64,000 nt of DNA from Agromyces sp. H66 (GCF_004959775.1 NZ_SJZG01000004.1:169196-233195), one strand, 5' to 3'; positions 17,201 to 25,503 are shown, numbered from the stretch's first letter. Made by a program: numbers and translations. The notes: generated from the letters alone by a model not told the origin.

Positions 17201-17351
17201 CGACGCCGAGGCGGAGTTCCGCGACCGACTCGCCGAGGTCGGGCGGCTCATGGCCGCGAGCACCTTCGAGGGCCCGGGGGAGCTCGGCTTCCGTTCCCGC
17301 TTCGGCGCCTGGCAGTACCGTGTGCACCTCATCCCGGCGGTCTCGGCATGA
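14250..17351 (+). CDS. adnA: AdnA-like helicase-nuclease subunit (UvrD-like domain plus PD-(D/E)XK)
   Basis: 1033 residues. A UvrD-like motor has Walker A GSPGSGKTR (24-32), a divergent Walker B VVDDAQEAT (about 233), motif III GDPDVASNGFRGG lacking the usual Gln, and motif VI ALAASRAKRQL. A C-terminal RecB-type nuclease follows, with IVHAVVEEAG, GTIDRVEASPDG and VIVDLKTG (about 895-930). This fits AdnA, the partner whose motor is weak while its nuclease resects one strand in double-strand break repair. The ATGA overlap with adnB indicates an AdnAB heterodimer made from one transcript. Size and order match Mycobacterium Rv3202c-Rv3201c. Confidence 0.85.
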   Translation: MPRTATSPHPVATLPDGAHAAVFGSPGSGKTRLVVELVADRVERRGYGTDEVLVLSATRASATALRDELAVRLGVATRGPLARTANSIAFQLVRAATGAPVTLLTGAEHDQIVGDLLEGGIRDGFGPAWPEPLGPDVRELRGFRSELRDLMMRAVEHGVDARALARLGERAGRPEWVAAATFLEEYAEVKEQVRPTQFDSAELGAFAAAIVRRSTTDAAASAALGGLAALRLIVVDDAQEATEATAAMLGAFAARGVAVVAFGDPDVASNGFRGGRPELLGSLSTVLDGAPVRRIELPSVLRGRSAIREVVRSATSHIGTALGGTHRQATFDESDGVDADPLAPVLGIEAHSHAAECQSVAALLRERHLLDGVPWSSMAVVLRAGADVPAFERGLALADVPTAGDAARTALRDAPAAAALLVAASLALDREPLTAERAMEVLTGPLGRLDGVGLRRLRLALRHEELAAGGSRSGDELLVDALSAPGGFETVDAAPGRRAARVAKLLASARGVATGGGTIEEVLWSLWDGSGLASEWGAQARGTGVLADEANRSLDAAVALFAAATRFVEREPDAPAVRFVDEVLANELPEDSLAPQRSAESVVVTTPPALIGREFDVVVVAGLQDGVWPNLRPRGTLLHAGLLPRVVAAARAGAPLPGPETAAESRASVRGDELRLFALAASRAKRQLVLSCTANDDEQPSMLMGYATERVRPRRRPLHLRGLVGALRREAVATADPESAAALALLAEEGVPGAHPDDWYGLAEPSTTAPLVDLDDPEALVAVSPSQIDRAEESPLGWFIDHVASPPSGIAASIGTIVHAVVEEAGARDDGDTSVETLWAAVEARWRDLRFEAGWVAERERRGARRMVEGAADYLAAFADDGKVLLGAEGRFTLVVDRVRITGTIDRVEASPDGTTVIVDLKTGRTPPTVEQASRHPQLAAYQLAARAGEVPNAGVVGGAKLVYLARPTRGVGYTERAQQPFDDDAEAEFRDRLAEVGRLMAASTFEGPGELGFRSRFGAWQYRVHLIPAVSA

Positions 17352-20300
17352 GGGCCGACGGCATGCGGGCCGACGGCACGGGGGCCGACGGCACGAAAAT
17401 CCACGGCGCGGCGGCATCCGTCCCGATCGCGGGTCGAGGTGCCGCCATCGGCGCGGCCGAGATCGCCGCGCGCCTCGGCCTGCACCCGCCAACCGACGAG
17501 CAGCGTGCCGTCATCGAGGCCGATCCGCGCGGCGCGAGCATCGTCGTCGCCGGTGCCGGCAGCGGCAAGACCGAGACCATGGCGAACCGCGTGGTGTGGC
17601 TCCTCGCCAACGGGCACGTCGCCGTACCCGAGGTGCTGGGCCTCACGTTCACGCGCAAGGCCGCCGGCGAACTCGCCGACCGCGTGCGCGAACGCGTCGG
17701 GCAGCTCGTCGCCGAGGGCATCGCCGACGTGGAACTCGATCCGCTGGAATCGGCCGCCGTCAGCACCTACAACGCCTTCGCCAGCACGATCTACCGCGAG
17801 CACGCGATGCTGATCGGGCGCGAGCCCGACGCGTCGGTGCTGGGCGAGGCATCCGCGTGGCTCCTCGCCCGCTCGGTCGCCTCCGCGTCGGCCGACCCGC
17901 GGCTCGTGGAGCTCGACGCGTCGCTCGACCGGGTCACCGGCGCGGTGCTCTCGCTCAGCCGGGCGCTCGCCGAGAACGTCGCCGACAGCCGCGACGTGCA
18001 CGCGTTCGCCCGTGACTTCCTCGCGATGGAGGGCCTGCCGATCGAGGCGCCGCGCAAGCGCACCGACTTCCAGACCTTCACCGACGCGCTCGGCGTGGTC
18101 GGCGCCCTGCCGCCCCTGCTCGAACTCGCCGACGCGTACGCGGCCGCCAAGCGCGAGCGCGGCTACGTCGAGTTCTCCGACCAGGTGGCGTTGGCCCTCG
18201 CGATCTGCGAACGGCATCCCGAGGTCGTCGCCGCGCACCGGGAGCGTGCCCGCACCGTGCTCCTCGACGAGTACCAGGACACGAGCGTCGTGCAGACCCG
18301 GCTGCTCTCGACGCTGTTCCGCGGGCACCCGGTGATGGCGGTCGGCGACCCCGACCAGTCGATCTACGGATGGCGCGGGGCGAGCGCCGCGAACCTCGCG
18401 CGCTTCGCGCACGACTTCGCGCCCGACGGGGCCGCCGGGGTCTTCGATCTGTCGACGAGCTGGCGCAACCCGCGGATCGTGCTCGATGCGGCGAACGCGC
18501 TCATCGCACCGCTCGACGCTGGAATCCCCAAGGCGCCCCTCGTGGCCTCGCCGTTCGCGGGGCCGGGCCGCCTCGACGTGGCGTGGGCGGAGACCATCGA
18601 GGAGGAGGCCGACCTGGTCGCCCGATGGTTCGCCGCGCGCCTCGGGCACGCTCGGGACGGGGCCGTGCCGACCGGGGCGCTGCTCTGCCGCACGTTCGCG
18701 AACGTCGGCGTCTTCACGGCGGCGCTGCACGCACGCGGCGTGCCCGTGCATGTGCTCGGTGTCGCGGGCCTGCTCGACCAGCCCGTCATCGCCGACCTCG
18801 TCTGCGTGCTCCGAGTGCTGCATGACCCCACCGCGGGCTCCGAACTCGTGCGGGTGCTCGGCGGCGCGCGCTGGCGCATCGGCACGGCCGACCTCGCCGC
18901 ACTGCACGACCTCGCCAGGTGGCTCGCCGATCGCGACCTCGCGAGCCGGCGGCTCGACGACGACGTGCGCACCGGGCTCCGTGCGTCGATCGCACCAGAT
19001 GAGTCGCCGTCGATCGTGGACGCCCTCGACTTCCTGCTCACCGCGCCCGATGGGCACAGCGCGGTGCGCGGCTTCAGCGAGACGGGCCTGAGCCGCATGC
19101 GCCGAGCCGGCGCGCAGCTCCAGTCGCTTCGCCGCCGCGCGGGCCTGCCGCTGGTCGACTTCGTGCATCTCGTGGTGCAGGAACTCCTGCTCGACATCGA
19201 GGTCGACGCGAACGAATCGCAACCCCTCGGCGCGCCGAGCCTCGAGGCATTCGACGACCTGCTCACGGGCTTCGCGCAACTCGCCGAGCACCCCACGCTC
19301 GGCGCCTTCCTCGGATGGCTCACCGAGGCCGAGCAGCGCGACCGGCTGGCGCCCCGGCAGGATGAGCCCGAACCGGGCGCCGTGCAGGTGCTCTCCATCC
19401 ACGGGTCGAAGGGCCTCGAGTGGGATCTCGTCGCCATCCCGCGAATGGTCGACGACGAGCTGCCGTCGAAACCGCGCACCACGAAGGGATGGCTGGCGTT
19501 CGGCGAGCTGCCGAACGATTTCAAGGGCGACCGCGACGAGTTGCCCGAGCTGCAGTGGCGGGGCGTGCAGAGCCAGGCCGAGTTCGACGCCGCCGTGCGT
19601 GCGTTCGCCGACGAGAACCGGGATCGCCACGCCGACGAGGAGCGACGGCTCGCGTACGTGGCGCTGACGCGCACACGCGACGAACTGCTGCTCACGGGCT
19701 CGTGGTGGTCGACGCAGAAGTCGTCGCGTACGCCGAGCCCGTTCCTGCGCGAGCTCGCCGTGGCGGGCGTGGTCGACCCGGCGGCGCTGCCGCTCGCGCC
19801 CGCCGACGACGAGAACCCCCGCGACGGCGCGACGACACGGCAGCGCTGGCCGCTCGACCCGCTCGGTGCACGGCGCGCCCGAGTTCGCGCCGCCGCCGAC
19901 GCGGTGCGCGCCGCCGCCGAGCGGCCGAGCGGCGCGGGCATCGGGCCTCGGCTCGCCGACGAGCTGCGCCTCCTCCTCGAGGAGCGTCGGCGCCGGTTCG
20001 AGGGGCCCGGGGCCCCGCCGATCCCGGCGCGTGTGCCCGCCTCCCGGTTCAAGGACTACGTCGACGATCCCGCGGCGGTCGCCGAGCAGCTCCGACGGCC
20101 CATGCCGCAGCGCCCCTACCGCGCCACCCGCATCGGCACGCTCTTCCACGCGTGGGTGGAGCACCGATCCACGGGTCCGGGCGAGGCCGCCGCGATCGAC
20201 GACGGGTGGTCGGCCCTCGCGGTCGACGACGACGAGCCGACGTCGATCCTCGCGGATGCGGCGCCCGACCGTCTGCGCGCGCTGCGGGCGACGTTCGAGG

Positions 20301-20704
20301 CCTCCGAGTGGGGCGGGCGTCGCCCCATCGCCGTCGAGCTCGAGCTGCACCTGCCGATCGACGAGCACGTGTTCGTGTGCAAGCTCGACGCGGTCTACGA
20401 GGTGCCGCCCGGCGGGGAACTGGCCGCTCGCGGCATCCGCTACCAGGTCGTCGACTGGAAGACCGGCGCCTCGCCGCGCGACGAGCACGACCTGGAGCTC
20501 AAGCAGACGCAGCTCGCCCTGTACCGCCTCGCGTACGCGAAGTGGGCGGGCGTGGCGCCCGAGCAGATCGATGCGGTGTTCTACTTCGTCGAGGAGGACC
20601 GCATCATCCGGCCCGACCGCCTCTACGACGAGGCGGCGTTGCGCCGCTCCTGGGCCTCGGCGGCGGGCTCCGCGGCCGCCGTGTCGTCGGTGCCGTCGGG
20701 GTGA
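17348..20704 (+). CDS. adnB: AdnB-like ATP-dependent helicase-nuclease subunit
   Basis: 1118 residues. Full SF1A helicase motifs are present: TDEQRAVIEA (Q motif), VAGAGSGKTET (about 74-84), LTFTRKAAGEL, LLDEYQDTS, GDPDQSIYGWRGA, SIHGSKGLEWDLV and YVALTRTRDELLL. The C-terminal nuclease shows IGTLFHAWVE, FVCKLDAVYEV, VVDWKTG and the QTQLALYRLAY box. In characterised AdnAB this subunit drives translocation and cuts the second strand. The start is ATG 17348 (ATGA overlap). Residues 1-17 derive from a triplicated 15-bp unit, so the first 35 residues may be non-essential. The 3' end overlaps the convergent phosphotransferase gene by 82 nt. Confidence 0.88.
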   Translation: MRADGMRADGTGADGTKIHGAAASVPIAGRGAAIGAAEIAARLGLHPPTDEQRAVIEADPRGASIVVAGAGSGKTETMANRVVWLLANGHVAVPEVLGLTFTRKAAGELADRVRERVGQLVAEGIADVELDPLESAAVSTYNAFASTIYREHAMLIGREPDASVLGEASAWLLARSVASASADPRLVELDASLDRVTGAVLSLSRALAENVADSRDVHAFARDFLAMEGLPIEAPRKRTDFQTFTDALGVVGALPPLLELADAYAAAKRERGYVEFSDQVALALAICERHPEVVAAHRERARTVLLDEYQDTSVVQTRLLSTLFRGHPVMAVGDPDQSIYGWRGASAANLARFAHDFAPDGAAGVFDLSTSWRNPRIVLDAANALIAPLDAGIPKAPLVASPFAGPGRLDVAWAETIEEEADLVARWFAARLGHARDGAVPTGALLCRTFANVGVFTAALHARGVPVHVLGVAGLLDQPVIADLVCVLRVLHDPTAGSELVRVLGGARWRIGTADLAALHDLARWLADRDLASRRLDDDVRTGLRASIAPDESPSIVDALDFLLTAPDGHSAVRGFSETGLSRMRRAGAQLQSLRRRAGLPLVDFVHLVVQELLLDIEVDANESQPLGAPSLEAFDDLLTGFAQLAEHPTLGAFLGWLTEAEQRDRLAPRQDEPEPGAVQVLSIHGSKGLEWDLVAIPRMVDDELPSKPRTTKGWLAFGELPNDFKGDRDELPELQWRGVQSQAEFDAAVRAFADENRDRHADEERRLAYVALTRTRDELLLTGSWWSTQKSSRTPSPFLRELAVAGVVDPAALPLAPADDENPRDGATTRQRWPLDPLGARRARVRAAADAVRAAAERPSGAGIGPRLADELRLLLEERRRRFEGPGAPPIPARVPASRFKDYVDDPAAVAEQLRRPMPQRPYRATRIGTLFHAWVEHRSTGPGEAAAIDDGWSALAVDDDEPTSILADAAPDRLRALRATFEASEWGGRRPIAVELELHLPIDEHVFVCKLDAVYEVPPGGELAARGIRYQVVDWKTGASPRDEHDLELKQTQLALYRLAYAKWAGVAPEQIDAVFYFVEEDRIIRPDRLYDEAALRRSWASAAGSAAAVSSVPSG
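17352..17396 (+). repeat. Three tandem 15-bp units at the adnB 5' end
   Basis: gggccgacggcatgc, gggccgacggcacgg and gggccgacggcacga follow one another without a gap, directly after the start codon. The unit is in frame (15 bp) and encodes R/G-A-D-G-M/T repeats, so copy-number change alters only the N-terminal tail. Confidence 0.85.
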
Positions 20705-21861
20705 GGCGGCTCGGGCGGGGCCGCATCGCCCCAATCGCTGAGGTCGAGCGGGATCGGTGCCGTGGCATCCGCCGGCGCCGTCGGCTGTTCGCCGGCCTCG
20801 CGGCGCTCGAACTCCGAGAAGTCGTAGCTGTCGGTGAGCAGTGTCGCCCCGCCCTCGCGAGGCAGGTGGTCGCGGGGCGTGTCGTCGAGCATGCGCTCCA
20901 CGTCGCCGACCGCGAGGATCGGACCGGTCTCAGGTGAGAGCGGCTCGCTCGTCTGGTCGTGCACGCGCTCCACGAGGCCGTCGAGGAGCGAGACGGCGTC
21001 GTCGATGATCGCCTCGTCGCGGCGCTCGACGCCGTGGAGGAGCCACCGAGCGAGCTCGAGCTCGCCGTAGAGGAGCGCGCGCTGGGGCAGATGGGCGTCG
21101 GCGACGCCGGAACGGCCTCGCGTGTACGCCTCGAGCGCGAACTCGGCGGATGCCCCGCGCGACGTCAGCAGCCAGTGCAGGTCGCGCGCCGGGTCGCCGA
21201 CCGCGAGCGTCCCCCAGCCGACGATGGCCGTCACGATGTCGCCGTCGACGAGGATCGAGTCGGCCGTGAGCGAGCCGTTGACGACGGTGGGCCGGAATCG
21301 CCACAGTGCCTGGTCGTCGGTCGCCTGTTCCCACCGGCGCAGGATCGCCGCGGGCAGGCGACCGGTGTCGGCGGCCTGCCCGATGAGGTGGACCACGCCG
21401 TCATGCGCCTCCTCGGCGGTCTCCCGCGGGAGGCCCGCGTCGCCGATGAAGCCGGCGGGCAGCGTGTGGATCGCGGCGATGGCGGTGCCCACCGCCCAGG
21501 CCAGCGACTCGTGCTCGGTGAGCTCGTCGGCCGTCAGCACCGTGCCCGGCAGGAACTCGGTGACGATGGCGCGGGTGCCGTCGATCGGCGCCTGGCCGAC
21601 GAACGCGGGCACCCGGAAGGGCAGGAGCGATCGGATGCCGGGGGTCATCGCCCGGATGGCGACGAGGTCGGCGGACTGCTCGGTCTCGGCACTCTGCGAG
21701 CGCGGCGCGCGGATGACGAGGTGCCGCCCGTCGGCGGCCCGGAGCAGGACGCTGTCGTACCCTCCGTGGCTGCGGCGGGTGTGCGTGCGGGCCCCGCGCA
21801 CCTCGAGGCCGGGCACCGCCGCCGTGGCCAACGCGGCTAGAGTGAGAGGGGGTCTGGCCAT
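20623..21861 (-). CDS. Phosphotransferase (APH/macrolide kinase-like) protein
   Basis: 412 residues. An aminoglycoside phosphotransferase-like fold is indicated by HLVIRAPRSQSAE, the hinge AIVTEFLPGTVL, a catalytic-loop relative VVNGSLTADSILVDG (usual HGDLxxxN becomes NGSLTADS) and a DFG relative AIVGWGTLAVGDPARDL. Both the catalytic Asp and the DFG are altered, so kinase activity is doubtful. The C-terminal 120 residues are acidic and disordered. ATG 21861 is chosen because TAAGCT lies exactly 6 nt upstream. The C-terminus overlaps adnB by 82 nt. Resistance function should not be assumed. Confidence 0.75.
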   Translation of the reverse strand: MARPPLTLAALATAAVPGLEVRGARTHTRRSHGGYDSVLLRAADGRHLVIRAPRSQSAETEQSADLVAIRAMTPGIRSLLPFRVPAFVGQAPIDGTRAIVTEFLPGTVLTADELTEHESLAWAVGTAIAAIHTLPAGFIGDAGLPRETAEEAHDGVVHLIGQAADTGRLPAAILRRWEQATDDQALWRFRPTVVNGSLTADSILVDGDIVTAIVGWGTLAVGDPARDLHWLLTSRGASAEFALEAYTRGRSGVADAHLPQRALLYGELELARWLLHGVERRDEAIIDDAVSLLDGLVERVHDQTSEPLSPETGPILAVGDVERMLDDTPRDHLPREGGATLLTDSYDFSEFERREAGEQPTAPADATAPIPLDLSDWGDAAPPEPPHPDGTDDTAAAEPAAEAQERRNAASS

Positions 21862-21867
21862 GGCCAC

Positions 21868-21873
21868 AGCTTA
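21868..21873 (-). promoter_or_regulatory. Leaderless -10 box (TAAGCT) of the phosphotransferase gene
   Basis: On the minus strand TAAGCT plus 6 nt leads to ATG 21861, fixing that start over the in-frame GTG two codons earlier. Confidence 0.5.
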
Positions 21874-21969
21874 AGCAGGTGAGTCCGCCTCCCGGGCGAC
21901 CGCCACGCCTTCCCGCCGACTCCGCCCACTGGTGCAGACAGCGGGCTCAGACGTGCAGAGAGGTGTCCA

Positions 21970-22935
21970 GTGCGCGAAACGACCGCCCCGCCCCTCGCGC
22001 GCGCCGCCATCGACCGCGACGGCGAGGCCCGCGCCGACGACGACTTCGCCGAGCATTTCGACGCCGACCCCCGGGCTCGCGTCATCGCGATGCACCGCGG
22101 CCGGGTGCTCCTCGCCGAGCGCGTCGACGGCTCGGATCCGGTGCTCGACTTCCGTCGCCCGGGCGAACTGCCTGAGCCGCAGCTGCGCTGCTACCTCGGT
22201 CGCACGGTGACCGACGATGGGACCGTGCCGGCGGGCACGCCCGTCGAGGTCCGGGTGTTCGATGCGGATGCCGCGTCGCGCGTCGAGCCCGAGCAAGCGC
22301 GTTGGGCGAGCCTGCGTGCGGCGGCCCCCGTGCTCGGCGACCGCGACGCGGGACTGTTCACCGAGGCGGTCGCCCTCGCGAACTGGCACGAGTCGAGCCC
22401 GTTCTGTCCACGCTGCGGATCGACGACGACGGTGATCCAGGCGGGCTGGGCACGCAGGTGCGACCGGGAGGACACGCTCCTCTTCCCCCGAACCGACCCC
22501 GCCGTCATCGTGCTCGTGACCGACGACGAGGATCGCGTGCTCCTCGGCTCGAACGCCCTCTGGGAGCAGAACCGCTTCTCGCTCCTCGCGGGGTTCGTCG
22601 AACCCGGGGAGTCGCTCGAGGCGGCCGTGGTGCGCGAGATCGGCGAGGAGGCCGGGCTCGTCGTCGACCGGGTCGAGTACGCGGCGTCGCAGCCCTGGCC
22701 GCTGCCCGCCAGCCTCATGATCGGCTTCACGGCACGGGCGGCCGCGAACGCCGCGGCCGCCGATGCGAGGCCCGACGGCGTCGAGATCCTGGAATTGCGC
22801 TGGTTCACGCGCGAGGAACTCTCAGGCGCGAACCCCGACATCGGTCTGCCCGGCGGGAGCTCGATCGCCCGGTGGATGCTCGAGCGCTGGTACGGTGGCC
22901 CGGTCGACGAGGGGATGCCGTGGATCACGTCGTGA
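21970..22935 (+). CDS. nudC: NADH pyrophosphatase / NAD-cap hydrolase NudC
   Basis: 321 residues. The Nudix box GFVEPGESLEAAVVREIGEE (about 213-232) fits GX5EX7REUXEE exactly. The NudC-specific SQPWPLPASLM follows. The zinc-ribbon region has FCPRCG but then ARRCDRED, so only three of the usual four Cys are present. The enzyme hydrolyses NAD(H) and removes NAD caps from RNA. GTG 21970 is preceded by AGAGG. The stop region contains the start of the next helicase gene (16-nt overlap), so both are one operon, as nudC-uvrD2 in mycobacteria. Confidence 0.92.
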   Translation: MRETTAPPLARAAIDRDGEARADDDFAEHFDADPRARVIAMHRGRVLLAERVDGSDPVLDFRRPGELPEPQLRCYLGRTVTDDGTVPAGTPVEVRVFDADAASRVEPEQARWASLRAAAPVLGDRDAGLFTEAVALANWHESSPFCPRCGSTTTVIQAGWARRCDREDTLLFPRTDPAVIVLVTDDEDRVLLGSNALWEQNRFSLLAGFVEPGESLEAAVVREIGEEAGLVVDRVEYAASQPWPLPASLMIGFTARAAANAAAADARPDGVEILELRWFTREELSGANPDIGLPGGSSIARWMLERWYGGPVDEGMPWITS

Positions 22936-24707
22936 TCGCGGCATCCGACGATCCACTCCTTCGCGCCCTCGACGACGACCAGCGCGTGGTGGCCGAAGCC
23001 CTGCTCGGCCCGGTGTGCGTGCTGGCCGGCGCCGGAACCGGCAAGACCCGGGCGATCACGCATCGCATCGCGTACGGCGTGGCATCCGGTGCCTACGACC
23101 CCGCCCGCGTCATGGCGCTGACCTTCACGGCGCGCGCGGCCGCCGAGCTGCGGGCCAGGTTGCGGGTGCTCGGCGCCGGGGGAGTGCAGGCGCGCACGTT
23201 CCACGCCGCGGCGCTCGCGCAGCTCAACCACTTCTGGCCGCTCGTGGTGGGCGGCAGCGCCCCTCGCGTGCTCGAGTACAAGGGGCGTGTGCTCGGCGAG
23301 GCCGCCGAACGGCTGAAGCTGCGCGTCGATGTGCCCACGCTGCGCGATGTCGCCGCCGAGATCGAATGGCGCAAGGTGAGCGCCCTCGGCATGGACGACT
23401 ACGAGCGCCGGCTCGCGAGCCGCGGCGCGCCGGGCTCGCTCACCGCCGACCAGATGCTCGCCCTGATCGCCGGCTACGAGCAGCTGAAGGACGAGCGCCG
23501 CGCGCTCGACTTCGAGGACGTGCTGCTCGCGACCGCCGGCATGATCGAGTCGGAGCCGTCGGTCGCCATGCACGTGCGCGAGAGCTATCGGCACTTCGTG
23601 GTCGACGAGTACCAGGACGTGTCGCCCGCGCAGCAGCAGTTGCTCGACCTCTGGCTCGGCGGTCGCCGCGACGTGTGCGTGGTCGGCGACGCGAGTCAGA
23701 CCATCTACTCCTTCGCCGGCGCCACGCCCGAGTACCTGCTCGACTTCGAGCGGCGCTACGAGGACGCGACGGTCGTGCGCCTGGAGCGCAACTACCGGTC
23801 GACGTCGGCGATCATCGGCGTCGCGAACCGGCTCATGCGGGGCCGGGCGGGCGCGCTGCAGCTCGTGTCGGTGGCCGGTGAGGCGGATGGGGCGACGGAT
23901 GCCGCGGCGACACCCGTCGTGGAACCCGACGTGGTGTCCTACCCCGACGAGCTCGCCGAGGCCCGCGGGGTCGCCACCCGCATCCGGGAGCGCGTCGACG
24001 CCGGGGTCCCGCCCGAGTCGATCGCCGTGCTCATGCGCGTGAACTCGCAGTCGGCGATCCTCGAGCGGGCGCTCGACGACGTCGGCGTGAGCTCGCGGGT
24101 GCGCGGTGCCGTGCGCTTCTTCGACCGGCCCGAGGTGCGCGAGGCGGTGCATTCGCTGCGCGCGGCGGCGCTCACGATCGCGGGCGAGCCGCTCTTCAAG
24201 TCGGTCAGCGACGTGCTGCGTTCGCTCGGCTGGACCGTGCAGCCTCCCGAGGGTCCCGGCGCGGTGCGGGCGCGGTGGGAGTCGCTGAACGCGATAGCGC
24301 GCCTCGTCGACGACGCGCCCGAGGGCACGACGTTCCGGGAGTTCGCCGACGAGTTGCGGGCGCGTGCCGAGGCCCAGCACGAGCCCACGGTGTCGGCCGT
24401 GACGCTCGCGACGCTGCACTCGGCGAAGGGCCTCGAGTGGGACGAGGTGTTCATCGTCGGGCTCACCGAGGGCATGCTGCCGATCTCGTACGCGAAGGGG
24501 TTCGACGCCGTCGACGAGGAGCGGCGACTGCTCTACGTCGGCATCACGCGGGCACGGCGCCGGCTCGCGCTGAGCTGGCCCCGCGGGGGCGGGGGGCAGC
24601 GAGGCGAACGGGAGCCGTCGCGGTTCCTGCAGGAGTTCGGCACCCGCAATCGGGATGCGGCTCGTGGCGTCGCCGCCGGGGGAGGGCGCCCGGTCGCTCC
24701 AGCGTGA
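22920..24707 (+). CDS. uvrD2: UvrD2-like ATP-dependent DNA helicase (no HRDC domain)
   Basis: 595 residues. SF1A motifs: LAGAGTGKTRA (about 35-45), LTFTARAAAELR, VVDEYQDVSPAQQ, GDASQTIYSFAGA, ERNYRSTSAI, TLHSAKGLEWDEV and LLYVGITRARRRL. It unwinds DNA 3' to 5'. GTG 22920 is preferred over GTG 22932 because GAGGGG lies 5 nt before it. Mycobacterial UvrD2 carries C-terminal tetracysteine and HRDC modules; this protein ends about 25 residues after SRFLQEFG and lacks both. The 3' end overlaps the convergent ThiF-like gene by 164 nt. Confidence 0.88.
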   Translation: MDHVVIAASDDPLLRALDDDQRVVAEALLGPVCVLAGAGTGKTRAITHRIAYGVASGAYDPARVMALTFTARAAAELRARLRVLGAGGVQARTFHAAALAQLNHFWPLVVGGSAPRVLEYKGRVLGEAAERLKLRVDVPTLRDVAAEIEWRKVSALGMDDYERRLASRGAPGSLTADQMLALIAGYEQLKDERRALDFEDVLLATAGMIESEPSVAMHVRESYRHFVVDEYQDVSPAQQQLLDLWLGGRRDVCVVGDASQTIYSFAGATPEYLLDFERRYEDATVVRLERNYRSTSAIIGVANRLMRGRAGALQLVSVAGEADGATDAAATPVVEPDVVSYPDELAEARGVATRIRERVDAGVPPESIAVLMRVNSQSAILERALDDVGVSSRVRGAVRFFDRPEVREAVHSLRAAALTIAGEPLFKSVSDVLRSLGWTVQPPEGPGAVRARWESLNAIARLVDDAPEGTTFREFADELRARAEAQHEPTVSAVTLATLHSAKGLEWDEVFIVGLTEGMLPISYAKGFDAVDEERRLLYVGITRARRRLALSWPRGGGGQRGEREPSRFLQEFGTRNRDAARGVAAGGGRPVAPA

Positions 24708-25503
24708 GCGAGGCGGCGGCGAGACCGGTGCGGCCGTGCGCGAGGCGGTCGTCGACGACGGCCGCGGCGAGCGCGCTCGCGTCGAGCGCGGCACGCGGGG
24801 TGCAGCTGGCGGCGGGTCGCCCCGCGAGCTGCGCCGCGATCACCGGCCACGCGGCGTCGGCGTCGCGCCTCGTGAGGTCGAGGCAGCGCAGGCACGGCCC
24901 GGTGCCGGGTTCGACGAGGGGGCCCACGCGCGCGCCCGTGTCGTCGAAGACGATCACGAGGTGGGGTACGTCGCGGCGGAGGAACGGCAGGTAGCTCGCC
25001 GGCGGCACGACCCAGGTCGCCGAGATCACGGCCAGGGTCGCCGTCTCGCCCGCGTCGCGCGCGTCGGCCACGTCGTAGCCGAGCGTCGTGAGGCTCGAGG
25101 TGAGCCGGCTCCGGACCAGGCCCTCGGCGTCGAGCGCCACGAGCGGCGGCGCGGCGGCCGGCTCGGTGGCCGCGGCGGCCGTGGTGGCCGGCGCGGGCTC
25201 GGTGGCGGGGGTGGCAGGCGTGGCATCGAGGCGGCGTTCGGCGCGGAGACCGGGTTCCGGCTCCGGCAGGAACGCCGGCTCGAGCAGCTCGAGCAGGCGC
25301 TGCACCTGCTCGGCCGTCGCACCGAGGCCAACGCCCATGGTGAGGAACGTCGACCGGCTCACGCCGTGGCGCAGCGCCGCGAGCAGGTTGGCCTCGAGCT
25401 CGCCGGCGTCGGGGAGGATGACTCGGGCCGCCGTCGCGCCGAGCTGCAGGTCGGTCGGCGAGCGCCACACGAGGGGCAGGGTGGGGTCGATCCGCGGTGC
25501 CAT
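24544..25503 (-). CDS. ThiF/E1-like (TOMM cyclodehydratase-related) protein
   Basis: 319 residues from ATG 25503. The signature resembles the Ocin-ThiF/leader-peptide-binding family of azole-forming systems: GPLVEPGTGPCLRCLDLTRRDADAAWP (excerpted: PCLRCLDL near residue 200) and a C-terminal HPDCGC, together a four-Cys zinc site. The middle contains an Ala/Thr/Pro linker. No precursor peptide or YcaO gene is present here, and a similar orphan (Rv3196, as I recall) lies in the same syntenic block in mycobacteria. A housekeeping role is therefore more likely than peptide antibiotic synthesis. The C-terminal 55 codons overlap uvrD2 on the other strand. Confidence 0.7.
   Translation of the reverse strand: MAPRIDPTLPLVWRSPTDLQLGATAARVILPDAGELEANLLAALRHGVSRSTFLTMGVGLGATAEQVQRLLELLEPAFLPEPEPGLRAERRLDATPATPATEPAPATTAAAATEPAAAPPLVALDAEGLVRSRLTSSLTTLGYDVADARDAGETATLAVISATWVVPPASYLPFLRRDVPHLVIVFDDTGARVGPLVEPGTGPCLRCLDLTRRDADAAWPVIAAQLAGRPAASCTPRAALDASALAAAVVDDRLAHGRTGLAAASLTLERPGALPRRRRHEPHPDCGCRTPAGTATAPVRLAAPRPRGASSARAGAVPA

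Noticed and set aside
17168-20734. A 1188-codon open frame antisense to adnB
   Set aside because: Long antisense frames are expected in very GC-rich DNA; the translation is Arg/Gly/Val-rich and has no motifs, while the plus strand has a full helicase-nuclease.
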